Assembly (NCBI RefSeq): GCF_019320115.1
Contig: NC_089583.1
Span: 80,865,928-80,929,927, forward strand
Source: Miscanthus floridulus
Lineage: Eukaryota; Streptophyta; Magnoliopsida; Poales; Poaceae
DNA: 64,000 nt
Reading direction: 5' to 3'
The notes under the pieces are model-generated. The model searched no databases, was not told the origin of the DNA, and was given only the letters and a program-made list of their open reading frames with translations. Numbering within the stretch: position 1 is the first letter of the stretch; every line of letters starts with the position of its first letter. Of this stretch, positions 49,443 through 64,000 are shown piece after piece. Made by a program: the position numbers and the translations under genes.

Positions 49443-49560
49443 CTCTATCTATTCTACATTATAAATTATTTTGGCTTTTCTAAGTATATAGCTTTTGTTA
49501 TACACGCTATATCTAGATTTATAACAAAAGTTTTGTACTTATAATAAAGAAGGGAGAGAG
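49443..49560. mobile_element. Stowaway-type MITE (118 bp)
   Basis: It starts CTCTATCTATTCTACATTAT and ends AAAGAAGGGAGAGAG, with TA on each side (49441-49442 and 49561-49562). The AT-rich centre is self-complementary. This is the same class as the element at 21207. Confidence 0.72.
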
Positions 49561-49639
49561 TACTTCAATTGCAGCTCCCATAACCACTCGTAGTTGACAT
49601 AGGATGTATAGGACGGGTGACAATTGCATGAGATAGGTT

Positions 49640-50143
49640 AAAGTTGGTTAAAGTTATCATTGAAATCACGTAAGGGCTTGTTCAGCTGTACTCCAATCCA
49701 TCCAATTCCATGTAAAAGCATCTCCAGCAGCACTATCTATTAGACTACCTATCCCTAATTTAGCTAGTGGAGGGCAAAAAATCCACTCTAGCAGACTACC
49801 TACTAGACCCCATAAATTTGTTGGCTACCCAAATCCCCCATCCCACTACCCATTCCTACTAGGTCAAGTAGACTACCCAAATCCCACCGCGACTCCTTCC
49901 CCGCGCGGCCGGCCCTGGCGTGTCCCCTCTCCGACGTAGCCCCCATGACAGCACGACCCTCTCCGGCGCCGCGGCCTACCGGGCACGACACCCACGGCGC
50001 CGCCCCCCAGAGCGACCTCCGGCGAACACCCCTCCCCCTGGCGTGACCTCCGATGAATGCCCTCCCCTCGGTGTGACGTCCGACGAGGGTGACTCCGTCC
50101 GAGCTCCTGCGACTCCATCCAACTCCTCCTCCTTCTCTAGCGG
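49640..50143. other. Low-copy-looking GC-rich sequence split by repeat copy 3
   Basis: GC-rich sequence at 49880-50143 (and its apparent continuation at 52749-52893) looks like a 5' leader or the coding start of a host gene or transposon. The frames are low-complexity Arg/Pro/Ser-rich. I recognise no protein. The assembly gap cuts it off. Confidence 0.35.
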
Positions 50144-52743
50144 TGAAAGGTCATTGTGTGGTTTTGGTAATTGAGTGACAACCCTAGGTGGACTAATTGT
50201 GTTTATGTGAGATACACATGTGATTAGTCCACAGGTACATGTGTGTGAGCAACATATACCATGAAGGTGGAAATGGCTTAGAGATGTTGCAAAGCTCACA
50301 CATGTGATGATGGAGGAGCTCATTACACATGAGACATGACATTGAGTCATGTGATCAAGGTGGAGAAGATCAAGACATGACTTGGCTTGATGGACCGGTT
50401 GCAAGCGTGAAGGGAAAGTTGAAGGCTTTGGAGCGATGGACCGCGTGGCGGTGAAGCTTGAGCAAGACTTGGCGTCGATAGACGAAGGCAACGGTGAAGA
50501 GCAAGTGAAGTCAAGATTGATGAATCAATATGATCACGTGATGATATGAAGTGGATCATATCATTGTTGATCGTGTTGGTGCATGTGTTGCATCGACATT
50601 GAAGGAGATGGAATGGAATGTGTAAGGCAAAGGTATAACCTAGGGCATTTTATTTTACCGGTCATAGGTGAAAAGTTAATGACTGGGTTTAAGATAGATG
50701 GTCGTACTATAAATAGGGATAAACTTGTTTGCATATCGGTCATCTAGTGCCACTCAAGTGATCTAACTTTGCATCATCGCTATGATCGAGTAGCGTGGTA
50801 AGTTGAGTGGCTAATCCTTTATTAAATATTTGTAAAAAGCTAACACACATATATATGGTGGTGTACAATTGGTGGTGTTGGCACATTTGCAAAGGAGAAG
50901 GAGCTGGAGTTGAAATGGATCAACTCGGTGAAGAAACGAAGGCGAAAGGAGGTCACTGTGAGTGACCGGACGCTGGTCTCGATAGGACCAGCGCATTCGG
51001 TCAATGGCAACAGTTGAGCATGAGGTCTCGGTCATGTGACCAGACGCTAGCGCAAAGAAGTGACCGAACGCGCTGAGGTTGCGTCCAGTCAGTGCTGACG
51101 TATGCTGACATGGTGGCGTGATGAACAGCAGTGACACATGGTAGTCGGAGAAGGACCGGACTCAGGTGCTGCGTCCGATCATGACTCACCTGACGCGTCC
51201 GATCACAAATCAGAGGCTCGGGGAGCTCTCTAAAAATGACCGGACTCTGGTTGGTCTGCGTCCGATCATGCAGGAGCGGACACGTCCGGTCACGTATGAC
51301 ATATGGTGACATAGGCGATGCTGGAGTTGGCGCGTGGGCGCAGAGCTGATCGGACGCTGGTCTGTGTCTAGTCATGTAGCACCGAACGCATCCGGTCGCA
51401 AAATAGAGGCTTGGCGAGCTCTGTGGAAACGACCGGACTCAGGCGTAGCAGTGTCCGATCATCCTCGCGGTGCGTCAGGTCACAACTTAACCGTTGAGAT
51501 CAGACGCTCAGTATTTGAAGCTAGGGATGACGTGGCAGCCATCCGTTGACTGGACGCTAGCAGGGTGCGTCCAGTCAACCTGAAAAACACCCAGTGAAGG
51601 GGTAACGGCTATTTTAGCCCGTGGGGCTATAAATAGAAGTGTTGGTTGGCTGTTGGCTGGTAGCTCAGTAGAGCTTAACACACTAGAGCCTTGGTGGCTT
51701 ATGTGGTGGTGTTTGGGAGCCCTCTAACTCACTATAGCTTGATAGTGTTTATCCGATTGAGTGAGTGAGCAATTCTAGTGTGATTGCATCGTGAGGTTGC
51801 ATCGAGTGGCACTAGGTGGTCGTCTTGCAAGCCGGTGGTGCTTGTTACTCTTGGAGGTTGCCACCTCCAAGATGGCTTGGTGGTGGTCTCCGTCAAAGCC
51901 CACAAGAAGGTTGTGTGGTGCTCCGGAGAAATAGCTTTGTGAGGGGGATTGTGCTCGCCCCGCGGGAGCCGTGAAGAGCAACTCTAGTAGAGCGAGACGC
52001 GAAGGGCGACAAGTGGTCCGACGGGTCAAGTGCTAGAGCTTATGGTAAGCACTCCATGTGGGAGAGTGTGACTTGTGGGTTACCACTAGCAAGAGGACCG
52101 GCGGCAACCTTGGAGCTTGTCTCAACGGGGACATAGCGTGTTGGCAAGCACGTGAACCTTAGAGAGAAAATCACCGTGTCAATATTGTTCTTTCCGTTGG
52201 TTTGCAATCCCCTTACACAAGCTTGTAATTACTTTCATATACATTATGATTGTGTAGTTGCTCTTGTAATTTGTTAGCTTATGTAGCTCACTAGTTACCT
52301 TCTTGCTTGTGTAGCATAGAAGTAGCTCCCTTGCGTGGCTAATTTGGTTTGTGTAACCTTGTTAGTCACATTGCTTAGTTTGTGTAGCTAAGTATTTGCG
52401 CTCTCTAATTTGACATTGGTTGTCTTGTTATTGAGCATTGCTAGTGATCTTAGAAGCTTTGTGCTTTTGCTTACTAGAATTGTATAGGAGCTCCCCGGTG
52501 TGCAAAATACTAGTGGCATAGGTTTGTGTGACCTTGCTTCTAGAATTGGATATGTGAGCTCTAGCTAGCTTAGCACCTTAGTTGCTTAATTAGGATCATT
52601 GCAAGGTGCTAGAGAACATAGATAGAGGAGTATAGTCTTGGCTAGACCGTTTGTTTTAATTCTATATTTGTTTCGGCTAGCCGGCGCGATTAATTTTAGA
52701 AAGGGCTATTCACCCCCCTCTAGTCTATCATCTCGACCTTAGA
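50144..52743 (+). repeat. Unclassified interspersed repeat, copy 3 (2.6 kb)
   Basis: It begins TGAAAGGTCATTGTGTGG and ends ATCATCTCGACCTTAGA. AGCGG lies on each side (50139-50143 and 52744-52748), a likely 5-bp target duplication. It is the reverse of copies 1 and 2. The middle (50940-51580) is dense in GACCGGACGCTGG / CCAGCG..CGGTC inverted motifs. It has no intact protein. Confidence 0.8.
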
Positions 52744-52893
52744 AGCGGCCTCCTCCGGCGACTCCATTCGAGGGCAGACTCCCTTCCCCGGTGGCTCCCC
52801 TTCCGGCCAGCTTCCCTTCCCCTTCTCGTCGGCTCCCCTTCCCCTCCCCGGCGGACTCCAATAGACTCCCCTCCCGGACCGAGTTCGTGAATG

Positions 52894-52993
52894 NNNNNNN
52901 NNNNNNNNNNNNNNNNNNNNNNNNNNNNNNNNNNNNNNNNNNNNNNNNNNNNNNNNNNNNNNNNNNNNNNNNNNNNNNNNNNNNNNNNNNNNN
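52894..52993. other. Assembly gap (100 N)
   Basis: Exactly 100 unknown bases, usually a placeholder for a gap of unknown length. The left side is GC-rich single-copy-like DNA; the right side starts in the middle of a copia pol gene. Thus the copia 5' LTR, gag and protease are missing here. Confidence 0.95.
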
Positions 52994-55767
52994 GCACTAT
53001 CGTTTAGGCCATATTTCGAGGGAGAGAATAGAACGATTGATTAAGAAATCAATTCTTCCGCCATTTAAATTTCAGATTTAGAACAATGTATTGATTGCAT
53101 TAAAGGTAAGTATGTTAAGAAAAAAGAAAGACAAACGAAGTGCAGGAATTTTAGAAATAATTCACACAGATATCTATGATCCTTTTCCTGTAAAAAGTGT
53201 GGATGGTTATGATTCATTTATAACATTCACAGATGATTATTCTCGTTATGGCTATATTTATCCAATTAAGGAAAGATCAGAAGCATTGGATAAATTTAGA
53301 TATTTAAGGCTGAAATATAAAATCAGCATAATTTAAAGATTAAGATAGTGAGATCTGCCCGTGGGGGAGTACTACGGTCGACATACCCCATATGGCAAAG
53401 TTCTTGGACCTTTTGCAAAGTTCTTACAGAAAAATAGCATAGTTACCCAATACTCTACACCGGGCAGCCTCAGCAGAATAGATAGCTGAAAGACGCAACT
53501 ATACCTTAGTAGATATGGTGAGAAGTATGATAAGTTACTCCACTTTACCGATAAGTTTATGAATGGAGGCGCTAAAAGCCGCATTCATATTCAAAATCGA
53601 GTACCAAGCAAGTCGGTGCCCAAAACACCATATGAGTTGTGGACAGGAAGGGAACCCTCACTTAACCACTTATGTGTGTGGAGATGTCTAGCTGAGGCTA
53701 AAGTATTTAAACCAAACATTGAGAAGCTAGACTCTAAGATAGTTAGTTGCTATTTCATTGGCTATCCAGACAAATCAAAATGTTATCGTTTCTACTATCT
53801 TGACAGATATATGAAGTTTGTAGAAAGAAGACATGTTGTGTTCTTGGAGGATGATATGATCAGGGAACATGGTAGCGCGATAAATTAACTTTGAGGAGAA
53901 GAGGGTATACGTGCCCACTCCGATGGTTCAGGAGCCATTTTTCTCGCTACCTGTTGCTGTTGCACCAATAGTACAGGACACATAGTGACAACACCTATTG
54001 TTAGGTCCCTGTGGCAACATAAATGAACGTGAGGAGCCTATCCTTCAGGATCCTATAGAGCCTGTTGTCACATATGAAGAACAACAACCGCCCTATATAG
54101 AACAAGCGCCAACTAATGAGGTCCCTAGAAGGTCTCAAAGAGTCAGAAAACCAGCCATTCCCGATGACTACGAAGTCTATGAATGTGAAGAATTCAAATG
54201 GAGGGTGATCCCACATCATTTGAAGAAGCCGTGAGAAGCGCTCACTCATCAAAGTGGCTTGAAGCCATGCAAGATGAAATGAAATCAATGAGCACCACGG
54301 TGTTTGCGACTTAGAAAGAATTCCTAAAGGAGCTAGGACAGTAGGCTGTAAATAGATCTACAAAACTAAATATGACTCCAAAGGGAATGTGACAAGATTT
54401 AAAGCATGACTTGTGGCAAAAGGTTTTATGCAAAGAGAAGAAATAGATTATAATAAGATTTTTCTCCAGTCTCATGTAAGGATTCTATTAGAATCATAAT
54501 GGTGTAAGTAGCGCATTATGATTTAGAATTATATCAGATGGATGTAAAGATGGCCTTCCTTAATGGGAATTTAGAAGAGAATGTCTACATGGCACAAGCA
54601 AAAGATTTTGTCGTAAAAGAAAAAGAACGTATGTGATGCCGCCTGAAGAAATTCATTTATGGATTAAAACAAGCCTCTAAAAAGTGGTATTTAAAGTTTG
54701 ATGGATAAGGAAGTTTAGGTTTAAAGAGAATGGAGGACAATTGCGTTTATACAAAGTTCAAGACTGGAAAATTTATTTTTCTTATCCTGTATGTGGATGA
54801 CATCTTACTCGCTAGCAGTGATGTTAATCTACTACTGGAGATGAAGAAGTTCTTGTCCTCAAATTTTAACATGAAAGATCTCGGTGAAGCTTCGTTTGTT
54901 TTAGGAATAGAGATTCACCAAATAGAAGAAAGGAGGTTTTAGAATTATTACAAAAGGCATACTTAGAAAAGGTTCTAAAGAATATAGTATGGATGCGTGT
55001 AAGCCTTCACCTGCTCCTATAGTCAAGGGTGATAGTTTTGGGGAATTCCTATCCTAGGAACCAATACGAGATCGATCGAATGAAAGCGGTTTCATATGCT
55101 TCGGCTATAGCAAGCTTATAGTATGCTCAAGTATGTACATGCCCTGACTTAGATTTTGTTACTGGGATACTTAACAGATATTAGAGTAATCCAGGAATAG
55201 AACACTGAAGAATGGTGAAGAAAGCGTTGCGTTATGTGCAAGGCACAAAAGGCCTAATGCTAACGTACAGACGATCTGATTCCCTACATTTAAAGGGGTA
55301 TTCAGATTCAGATTTTACGGGAGATGTAGATGACAGAAAATCCACATCAGAGTATGTATTTACTCTTGCAAGAGGAGCTATATCATGAAAAGCTCTAAGC
55401 AACTGTCACTGCATCGTCCACGATGTATGTCGAGTTTGTAGCGTGTTATGAGGCCACGGGGCAGGTGAACTGGCTAAAGAACTTATGCCTGGGTTGAAAG
55501 TGGTTGATGACATTATATACCATTCAAGTTATATGCGACAATAAACCAGCAGTAACTTATGCTCGCAATAATAGGTCAAGTAATGTTGCCAAACACATTG
55601 ACATAAAGTTCTATGTTGTGAAAGACAAAGTCCGAGATCATACTATTAGTCTTGAGCATGTAAGCACAAAGAAGATGCTTGCGAATCCGCTTATAAAAGA
55701 CTTACAACCCAATGTGTTCAGAGAACACTTAGTCGCATGGGTTTACGAGAAAGCATATGATTCCTGA
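52994..55767 (+). pseudogene. Ty1/copia pol remnant (integrase, reverse transcriptase, RNase H)
   Basis: Segments in order: GAG-pre-integrase LGHISRERIERL at the gap edge; integrase core with EIIHTDIYDPF and ITFTDDYSRYGYIYPI at 53160-53270; integrase end with RVPSKSVPKTPYELWTGREP at 53598; reverse transcriptase start WLEAMQDEMKSM at about 54260; the catalytic ILYVDDILLA at about 54785; RNase H at 55510-55767 with HIDIKFYVVKD. Many stops and frameshifts separate these, so it is dead. A solo LTR of another family lies 16 bp downstream of the last codon. Its own 3' LTR is at 59579-60078. Confidence 0.88.
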
Positions 55768-55783
55768 ACAATAAGGGCCTAGA

Positions 55784-58700
55784 TGTACACCCCAGGTGTT
55801 TAAATATTAAAAACATGACATGTCATCATATGCATTGCAAGGCATCTAGTCAAATTGCAAACTTTGATAGGCATTCACTAAAACAAGTTTACATTTGTGT
55901 TATGAGTGTTGAATTGAATTGTTTGAATCATGTCAAAATTTGGTTTGGATTTGAATTTTCCAGAAAACCCTGATTTTCATTATTTAAACCCTGCCCTGAA
56001 AACTCATTTCAAAATCTAAGGCATATTTTGGGGTTGAGCCCAAAAGCAAAAGTGTAGAGCTTGATAAGTTATATAAAGTTTGTTTTTGGAGTTTTTCAAG
56101 TTGTTTAGTAAAATTTGGAGTAATTCAAAAAGGCGTAATTCGTTAAATGTTCCCTATTTGAATTCAAAAGTTCATTTCAAAATGTAGACTGAATTAGGGG
56201 TTGGTTATAAAAGCAAAGTTGTAGAACTTTGAATTTTGAACAACTTTTATTTTTGGAGATTTTGAGTTGTTATGAAATTTGAGAGTAATTTGTGAATTTG
56301 GCGAATGGCAAACTTGTAAATACTGTGAACAGTGTTCACCGCCGTAGCTACATGGCCGGCGACCTTCTTCGGCGTTCCAGGCGCGTCGTGGCCGTCCTTG
56401 GCGTCGCGCTGGTGCGGAAACGGCTCCGTCGTGGCTTCCTTGAGCTTCTGAGCCGCGCTATAAGTACCGAAACGCCGTCGTCAAAAAATCGTTTTTTCTA
56501 TCTTCTATGTTTCTCATTCAACCGCCACGGCACGTCATTGTCATCTCTCCGGTGAGCTCGCATCGTCTCCTAGCGCCGTTGCCATCTCGGTAAGGGCCCG
56601 TTCCAGTTCCGTCTTTCTCTTGTGCATCCACCCAGCCAACGGTGGTCTCCCCTGAAATTGTCCAAGAATCCACCTGTCACAGTCCTTCTGCCTCGCGGGC
56701 CCGGCAACTTCACACCGCCGTGGGCCGTGGGCGTCATGGCCAGGGCTCTCCGGTGAGCCGTTGTCTTGTGATCAGTGTACCTACGGCTTCGTCCTTGATG
56801 CTGTAGTACTTAGTTCGTTGTTGTTTACTCGTTTGATACACCGCAGTCGCCGCCGGTTGCTCCATCACCGACGACCTTGCTCCGGCCGTGATCACCGTGG
56901 TCGTCGTCACGCCTCTCCGTTGCTTCCTCTGGCCTTGTGCGCTACTCAGTCGTGTTTGGGGTGAGCTGCTGATGCTCTCCTAGGCAATCTATTTAAGCTT
57001 TACAGGTCTCACGTCGCCGGCGTAGCGCTGTTGTGCCACCGGCGTCCGCCATGGCCGGCGTAGTGCTCGGTCCAGTCCGTAGCTAGTCCAGCTTATGCCC
57101 TAGATCGATGCGCCTAGTCGAGGGTAGTGTTTTGGTACCTTGGTTGTCACCGTTGGCCTCGCCGTCGGTGAGAAATCGCCGGTCAGCGCCATCGTTGCCG
57201 TGGTCAGCGCGGGAGGAAGGGGATGACAGGTGGGGGTCAAGATGTCAGCGACTCAGTGATTTCAAAATGGATTTTTCTATTTTCAGATTTGAATGAATAG
57301 TGTCTATTTTTGTTATTTTTGTATAAATTTAATTAGAGCTCCAAAAATTATGAAATTTTTTATGTGACCTCTATGTGATGCATATTATTTAAGAAAAAAT
57401 TTGAAATATTGTTTTTAGCACTTTTGAATGTGATAAAAATTGCTCAATTTATTAATAAATGGATTTCCATGATTTTATAGCCTTATTTAATTGTCCAAAA
57501 ATTATGAAATTTGTTTTGCCACTTACTTATCATGCAATGAACATTTACTAAAATTTTGAGCTCAATTAGAATAAGTTGATTTATTTCATAATTTTGAATT
57601 AGATAATTAATTCATAAAAGTAAATAGTAACCTTAATGATTTAGGTTTTGTTTGAAATTTTGGATTTAGTGATGACCTTGGGTCATTAGTTGATAATGAT
57701 CCTTGGCAATTGATGTATGTGTTACAAAAAAAATTTAGTTTGTTTGACTTGCAACTGTAACCGCGAAGGAAAGTTGTATTCAAAATTGTTAATTTTTGCA
57801 TCCATCATCGAGTATCATGTTTCGTATTCCGCATCATGTTAAACATGGCATTGTTATTACGTGTAGTGAACGAAGGTGAACACGTGGTAGTTAATCAAGT
57901 TGCTGAGGAGGTTAATCCGTCTGTTGAGGTCGGATCGAATACTTGTGAAACGTCGCAGGAACCGGACTTTTCCGTCAACGAAGGCAAGCCCCGGATGCAT
58001 ACAAACCTACCTTGTGTTATACAAATTAATTTCGCCTTTGCTTTCTGTTACTGCATTAAGTGATTAGGAGTTAAGTAGAACCTAATTGGTGCATTATCAC
58101 CCTTGTTATTCTATATTTACCATATTACCAGTATTAGATTCGTATATGCCTAGTTTTGCTTAGCTATGCGTAGAACGATGAAAGTCGGGTGATTACCTAC
58201 CACCTGCAAGTTTTAAATAGAACCTTGGTTACTTATGTTATTATGTGATATGGGGATGTGGAGTAATAAATCTAGACCGGACGGACTCGGTGTGTATGAG
58301 CCACAAGACATGGAGGTCTTGTGAGCGGGGCTCTTTCCGCCTGTGTCGATTAAGGTCCGTCCGTTGTTGAACTGTGTGCGGTGAGACTTGTAGTACTAAC
58401 CACATACTCTGGTAAGCCTTAACTTGGCGATTCTATTACGAGAATGGCTACTCGCGCACTTGGGAGTGGAGATATGGCGGGAATAGCGTGTACCCACGTG
58501 GCAATGGGCTGGATTGGTGGAGTACTGTATTCTCGGGTGGCGCGGACCCGTTCTTGTTTTAGAGGATCCGAGAGTATGTTGATATATGTAGGGTCGGGGA
58601 CCTGCATATGTCGTATGGTCTGGAATTCTCAGCTGGGTTTAAATATCGGTTCGAATCGTCGTTGCTCCTCGGTTATGGAGATTCACTTCTCTGTTCAGCA

Positions 58701-59414
58701 TCGTAATACTAATAACTGGAACTCGAATAAGGCTTGTGAAGGTGTTGTATATGAAGTTTCATGATCTCAACACGGATCGTGTCAGCTTTGTATATGATTT
58801 TATGAAGTTTTCTATATAAAGAATTTTGTTAAAGAGCTTTTACGTAAAAGAACTTTCATTATTGTTAAAGCCATACCTTGAATCCCTGAGCCGACATTCC
58901 TAAGTTTATCGGTTAATATTTCGGTTAAGTCTTGTTGAGTACTTTTGTACTCAGGGTTCGTTGACCCTTGTTGCAGGTGAGCCTCATGAGCAGATCTGTT
59001 TTGGATCGTGCTGCATGACAGTTGTTCCTTGTGATGACGATGAGAAGTAAATGTGTGGCCCTTGGGCAGGGGCAGTTTCATTGTGTGTTTTGTATTATAT
59101 TATAATGCCACTCTACTACTACGATTTGTATTAATTATCGAACTTAGTTTGTAAGGGTTGAAACAACTGGTTTGTAAACTAAGTTATCGTAAGACTTCCG
59201 CTGTTTTTACTCTGGTATTGATATTTGAACAAATGTTGTAATACTGCAATGACTCTGTAATGTGATCCTACTCGGAAATCGTGGATGATTCGGGGTTCCC
59301 CGAGGACACCCGACAGACTTCTTAAGTTAACCAGAGAACATATACCTAGTTGTCAAAGGTCGTTGGACAGTGACAAGTGCATGTTGGTCCTATAATTTAG
59401 GAGGTTCTGCCACA
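55784..59414 (+). repeat. Solo gypsy LTR nested in the copia element, CTAGA target duplication
   Basis: It begins TGTACACCCCAGGTG and ends GGAGGTTCTGCCACA. CTAGA occurs at 55779-55783 and 59415-59419. It aligns in reverse with the LTRs of the gypsy element at 24663-39749 (for example the block GGGTTCCCCGAGGACACCCG near 59293). No internal gypsy sequence adjoins, so it is a solo LTR left by LTR-LTR recombination. GC-rich open frames at 56292-57296 look like LTR sequence, not genes. Confidence 0.88.
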
Positions 59415-60078
59415 CTAGATGAGAATCTGTTTCAAAACAGAGAGGGTGTATTGTAGCTGTTAATCTAATGGTACTGACTGATGTGATGAGACACGCTCTA
59501 TGTGTTAAACTGTGATGGAATGAGAAAAAGAGATAAATATTTTAAATTTAAGACAAAAGGTGAGATCAAGGAGGAGAATGTTAGGTTGATCTCTCCACCA
59601 AGATTGGCCCAACGGCCAACTTAGGCCTTGACCCCCGCGCTTTGATTGGGAGCGCCCAACCCTACAAGGTTGGTGGGCTCCCATCGCACTGCGCTATATA
59701 AAGAGGTGGGGCTGACGGCTCACGGTATGAGGTTCACCGGTTGCCACAGTACCCCACTGACAGAACTCTAAATCCGATCTAAGGGAGCGCAGGCAACGGC
59801 GGGAAGCGCCACCACCGTCCTCCTCGACTTGCCGCCGCCTGGACGCCGTCGTCACTGGACTGCGTTGTCCCTCTCCATCGACCCCCAACTTGACAAGCAT
59901 CTTCTTCACCGACGCTATGGCCAGCTTCTCCGCCAAGCTCACTTGATGGTCGATAACACATCCCCTCTTTCAATCCTCTCTCCAGTTCATGTTGTAGGAC
60001 GGATCTATGTGATCTATCCCGAATAGAAACATGTACACCGACTGATCTACACCTAGGAGCATCCTAGGATTTTTAACA
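59415..60078 (+). repeat. Copia 3' end: polypurine tract and 500-bp 3' LTR
   Basis: After the solo LTR the copia 3' untranslated sequence resumes. A purine tract AAGGAGGAGAA ends just before TGTTAGGTTGATCTCTCC at 59579. The LTR ends GGATTTTTAACA at 60078, giving TGTTA/TAACA ends. A TATA motif TATATAAA is at 59695-59702. The matching 5' LTR would be left of, or inside, the assembly gap. Confidence 0.82.
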
Positions 60079-60079
60079 A

Positions 60080-60192
60080 GCCTAGCTCAACTGGTTGGAT
60101 GAGAGGTGTGACAATGCACCAAACTATTCAGGTTTAAGTCCTGTCTTAGACTAAATTTCGGTGCATATTTTCTCTTCTTAATAAAAAAAACC
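60080..60192 (+). repeat. SINE-like short repeat
   Basis: It starts GCCTAGCTCAACTGGTTGGA, a fair match to a tRNA-type box A. About 45 bp later AGGTTTAAGTCCTGTC resembles box B. It ends in an A-rich tail (AATAAAAAAAA). It lies directly after the copia LTR. Target duplications were not found. Confidence 0.45.
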
Positions 60193-60229
60193 ACGTAGTT
60201 TTTCATAGGTTGGATCTCATTTTTTTTTA

Positions 60230-60838
60230 TAGAGGCCGGGCCGGCGGCTGTCTGGCCTCCGCGGCTGCGAGTCGTCCGAGCAGTGAGCAAAGCCGGGCGT
60301 GCCGTCCTGTGGTCGATGCTTCTCCTTCTCGGAAGGCTCCTGTGAATGTGAATTGTGATCGCGGCGTCCGACCGGCCCTAAAGAAAAGAGTGTGCGTCGC
60401 CTGCCGCTGCGCACCGTGCGTCAAGGCTCAGGACCTCTCCCAGGCCATGGGCGCTGTTGGATCGTGAGGAAGCACGCGTGGCAATGGCATGCATACTGCC
60501 TGCAGACCGCACCAAATTTTCCTCCTGTCCATCCCGTGCGCGCCGCGCGGTCTGGGCAGTGGCACGAGCACCCGTGTGCCCCCGCGGATCGAAGCGTGAG
60601 GGGATTACACGAGGCTGGTCCAAGGCTTGGTCCCGACGCGCGGACGGGACGTGGCAGAGCACCGCCCAAGCGGACGCCAAGTGCCGAGCTACCAGAGCAC
60701 CTTCTGATTCTGTGCTTGCTCGTCACTCTTCAGTCCTCTCGCTCTCACTCTCGCAGTCGCAGTCGCAGTCGCAGTCGCAGCGGCCCCTCCCTCCTCGTCT
60801 CCTACTGCCTCTCCCTGTCGCCGGTACCCGCACGCGCC
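60230..60838 (+). promoter_or_regulatory. GC-rich promoter and 5' leader of the alanine aminotransferase gene
   Basis: This GC-rich region lies upstream of the ATG at 60839. It contains five perfect TCGCAG units at 60751-60780, preceded by a CT-rich stretch, typical of grass 5' leaders. The long frames across it are Arg/Ser/Ala-rich and antisense-symmetric, so I do not call them genes. No TATA box was identified with confidence. Confidence 0.5.

Positions 60839-64000
<3,162 letters not shown>

Noticed and set aside
52728..53081. Frames that run through the N block.
   Set aside because: They exist only because N was translated as unknown residues; the sides belong to different sequences.
56292..57296. 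GC-rich Arg-rich frames that look like a gene.
   Set aside because: They lie within the solo LTR and match the equivalent part of the other gypsy LTRs in reverse, so they are LTR sequence.

Overview
The window is nuclear DNA of a grass (Poaceae). Evidence: spliced plant-type genes, an F-box gene, an alanine aminotransferase gene, and dense nested grass-type transposons (CACTA, PIF/Harbinger, Stowaway, Ty3/gypsy with LTRs over 3 kb, Ty1/copia). Repeat types resemble those of panicoid grasses (sorghum, sugarcane, Miscanthus group); that placement is inference. One 100-N assembly gap lies at 52894-52993.

Layout. (1) 355-12747 is a large CACTA element with three minus-strand genes: a GRF zinc-finger/membrane protein (10717-11252), a TNP2-type transposase with one frameshift (7277-10634), and an intact eight-exon gene encoding 1,117 residues that joins a Transposase_24-like region, a proline-rich repeat and a Ulp1-type cysteine protease domain (920-4940). 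The 'TTTAGTCCCGG/TTTACTCCCGG' repeats sit at both ends and also in the middle (6562-6815), directly upstream of a second TATA box. A duplicated 229-bp hairpin lies in the leader of the first gene. (2) 12763-13856 is an F-box gene with a one-base frameshift. The CACTA end lies 15 bp past its stop codon and a PIF/Harbinger element starts about 70 bp before its ATG. (3) 13929-20997 is that PIF/Harbinger element, with matching terminal repeats, TAA target duplications, a DDE transposase, a Myb/SANT ORF with a nonsense codon, and an antisense BED-finger fragment in an intron.

(4) 21001-24662 holds a Stowaway MITE, a diverged repeat array and an old repeat fragment. (5) 24663-39749 is a degenerate Ty3/gypsy element on the minus strand with a TAGAC target duplication; its 3' LTR is split by a 2.4-kb unclassified repeat. 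(6) 39755-49640 is nested debris: old LTR pieces, a second copy of the unclassified repeat broken by a gypsy LTR, and another LTR with an Asp-tRNA-like primer site. (7) 50144-52743 is a third copy of the unclassified repeat.

(8) 52994-60078 is a decayed Ty1/copia element whose 3' part is interrupted by a solo gypsy LTR (55784-59414, CTAGA duplication) of the same family as region 5. (9) From 60839 to the right edge is the first part of an intact alanine aminotransferase gene: nine exons in frame, with a MITE in intron 2. This and the CACTA Transposase_24-Ulp1 and GRF genes are the only genes whose reading frames look undamaged. The host genes are metabolic and regulatory; almost everything else is transposons acting on themselves.
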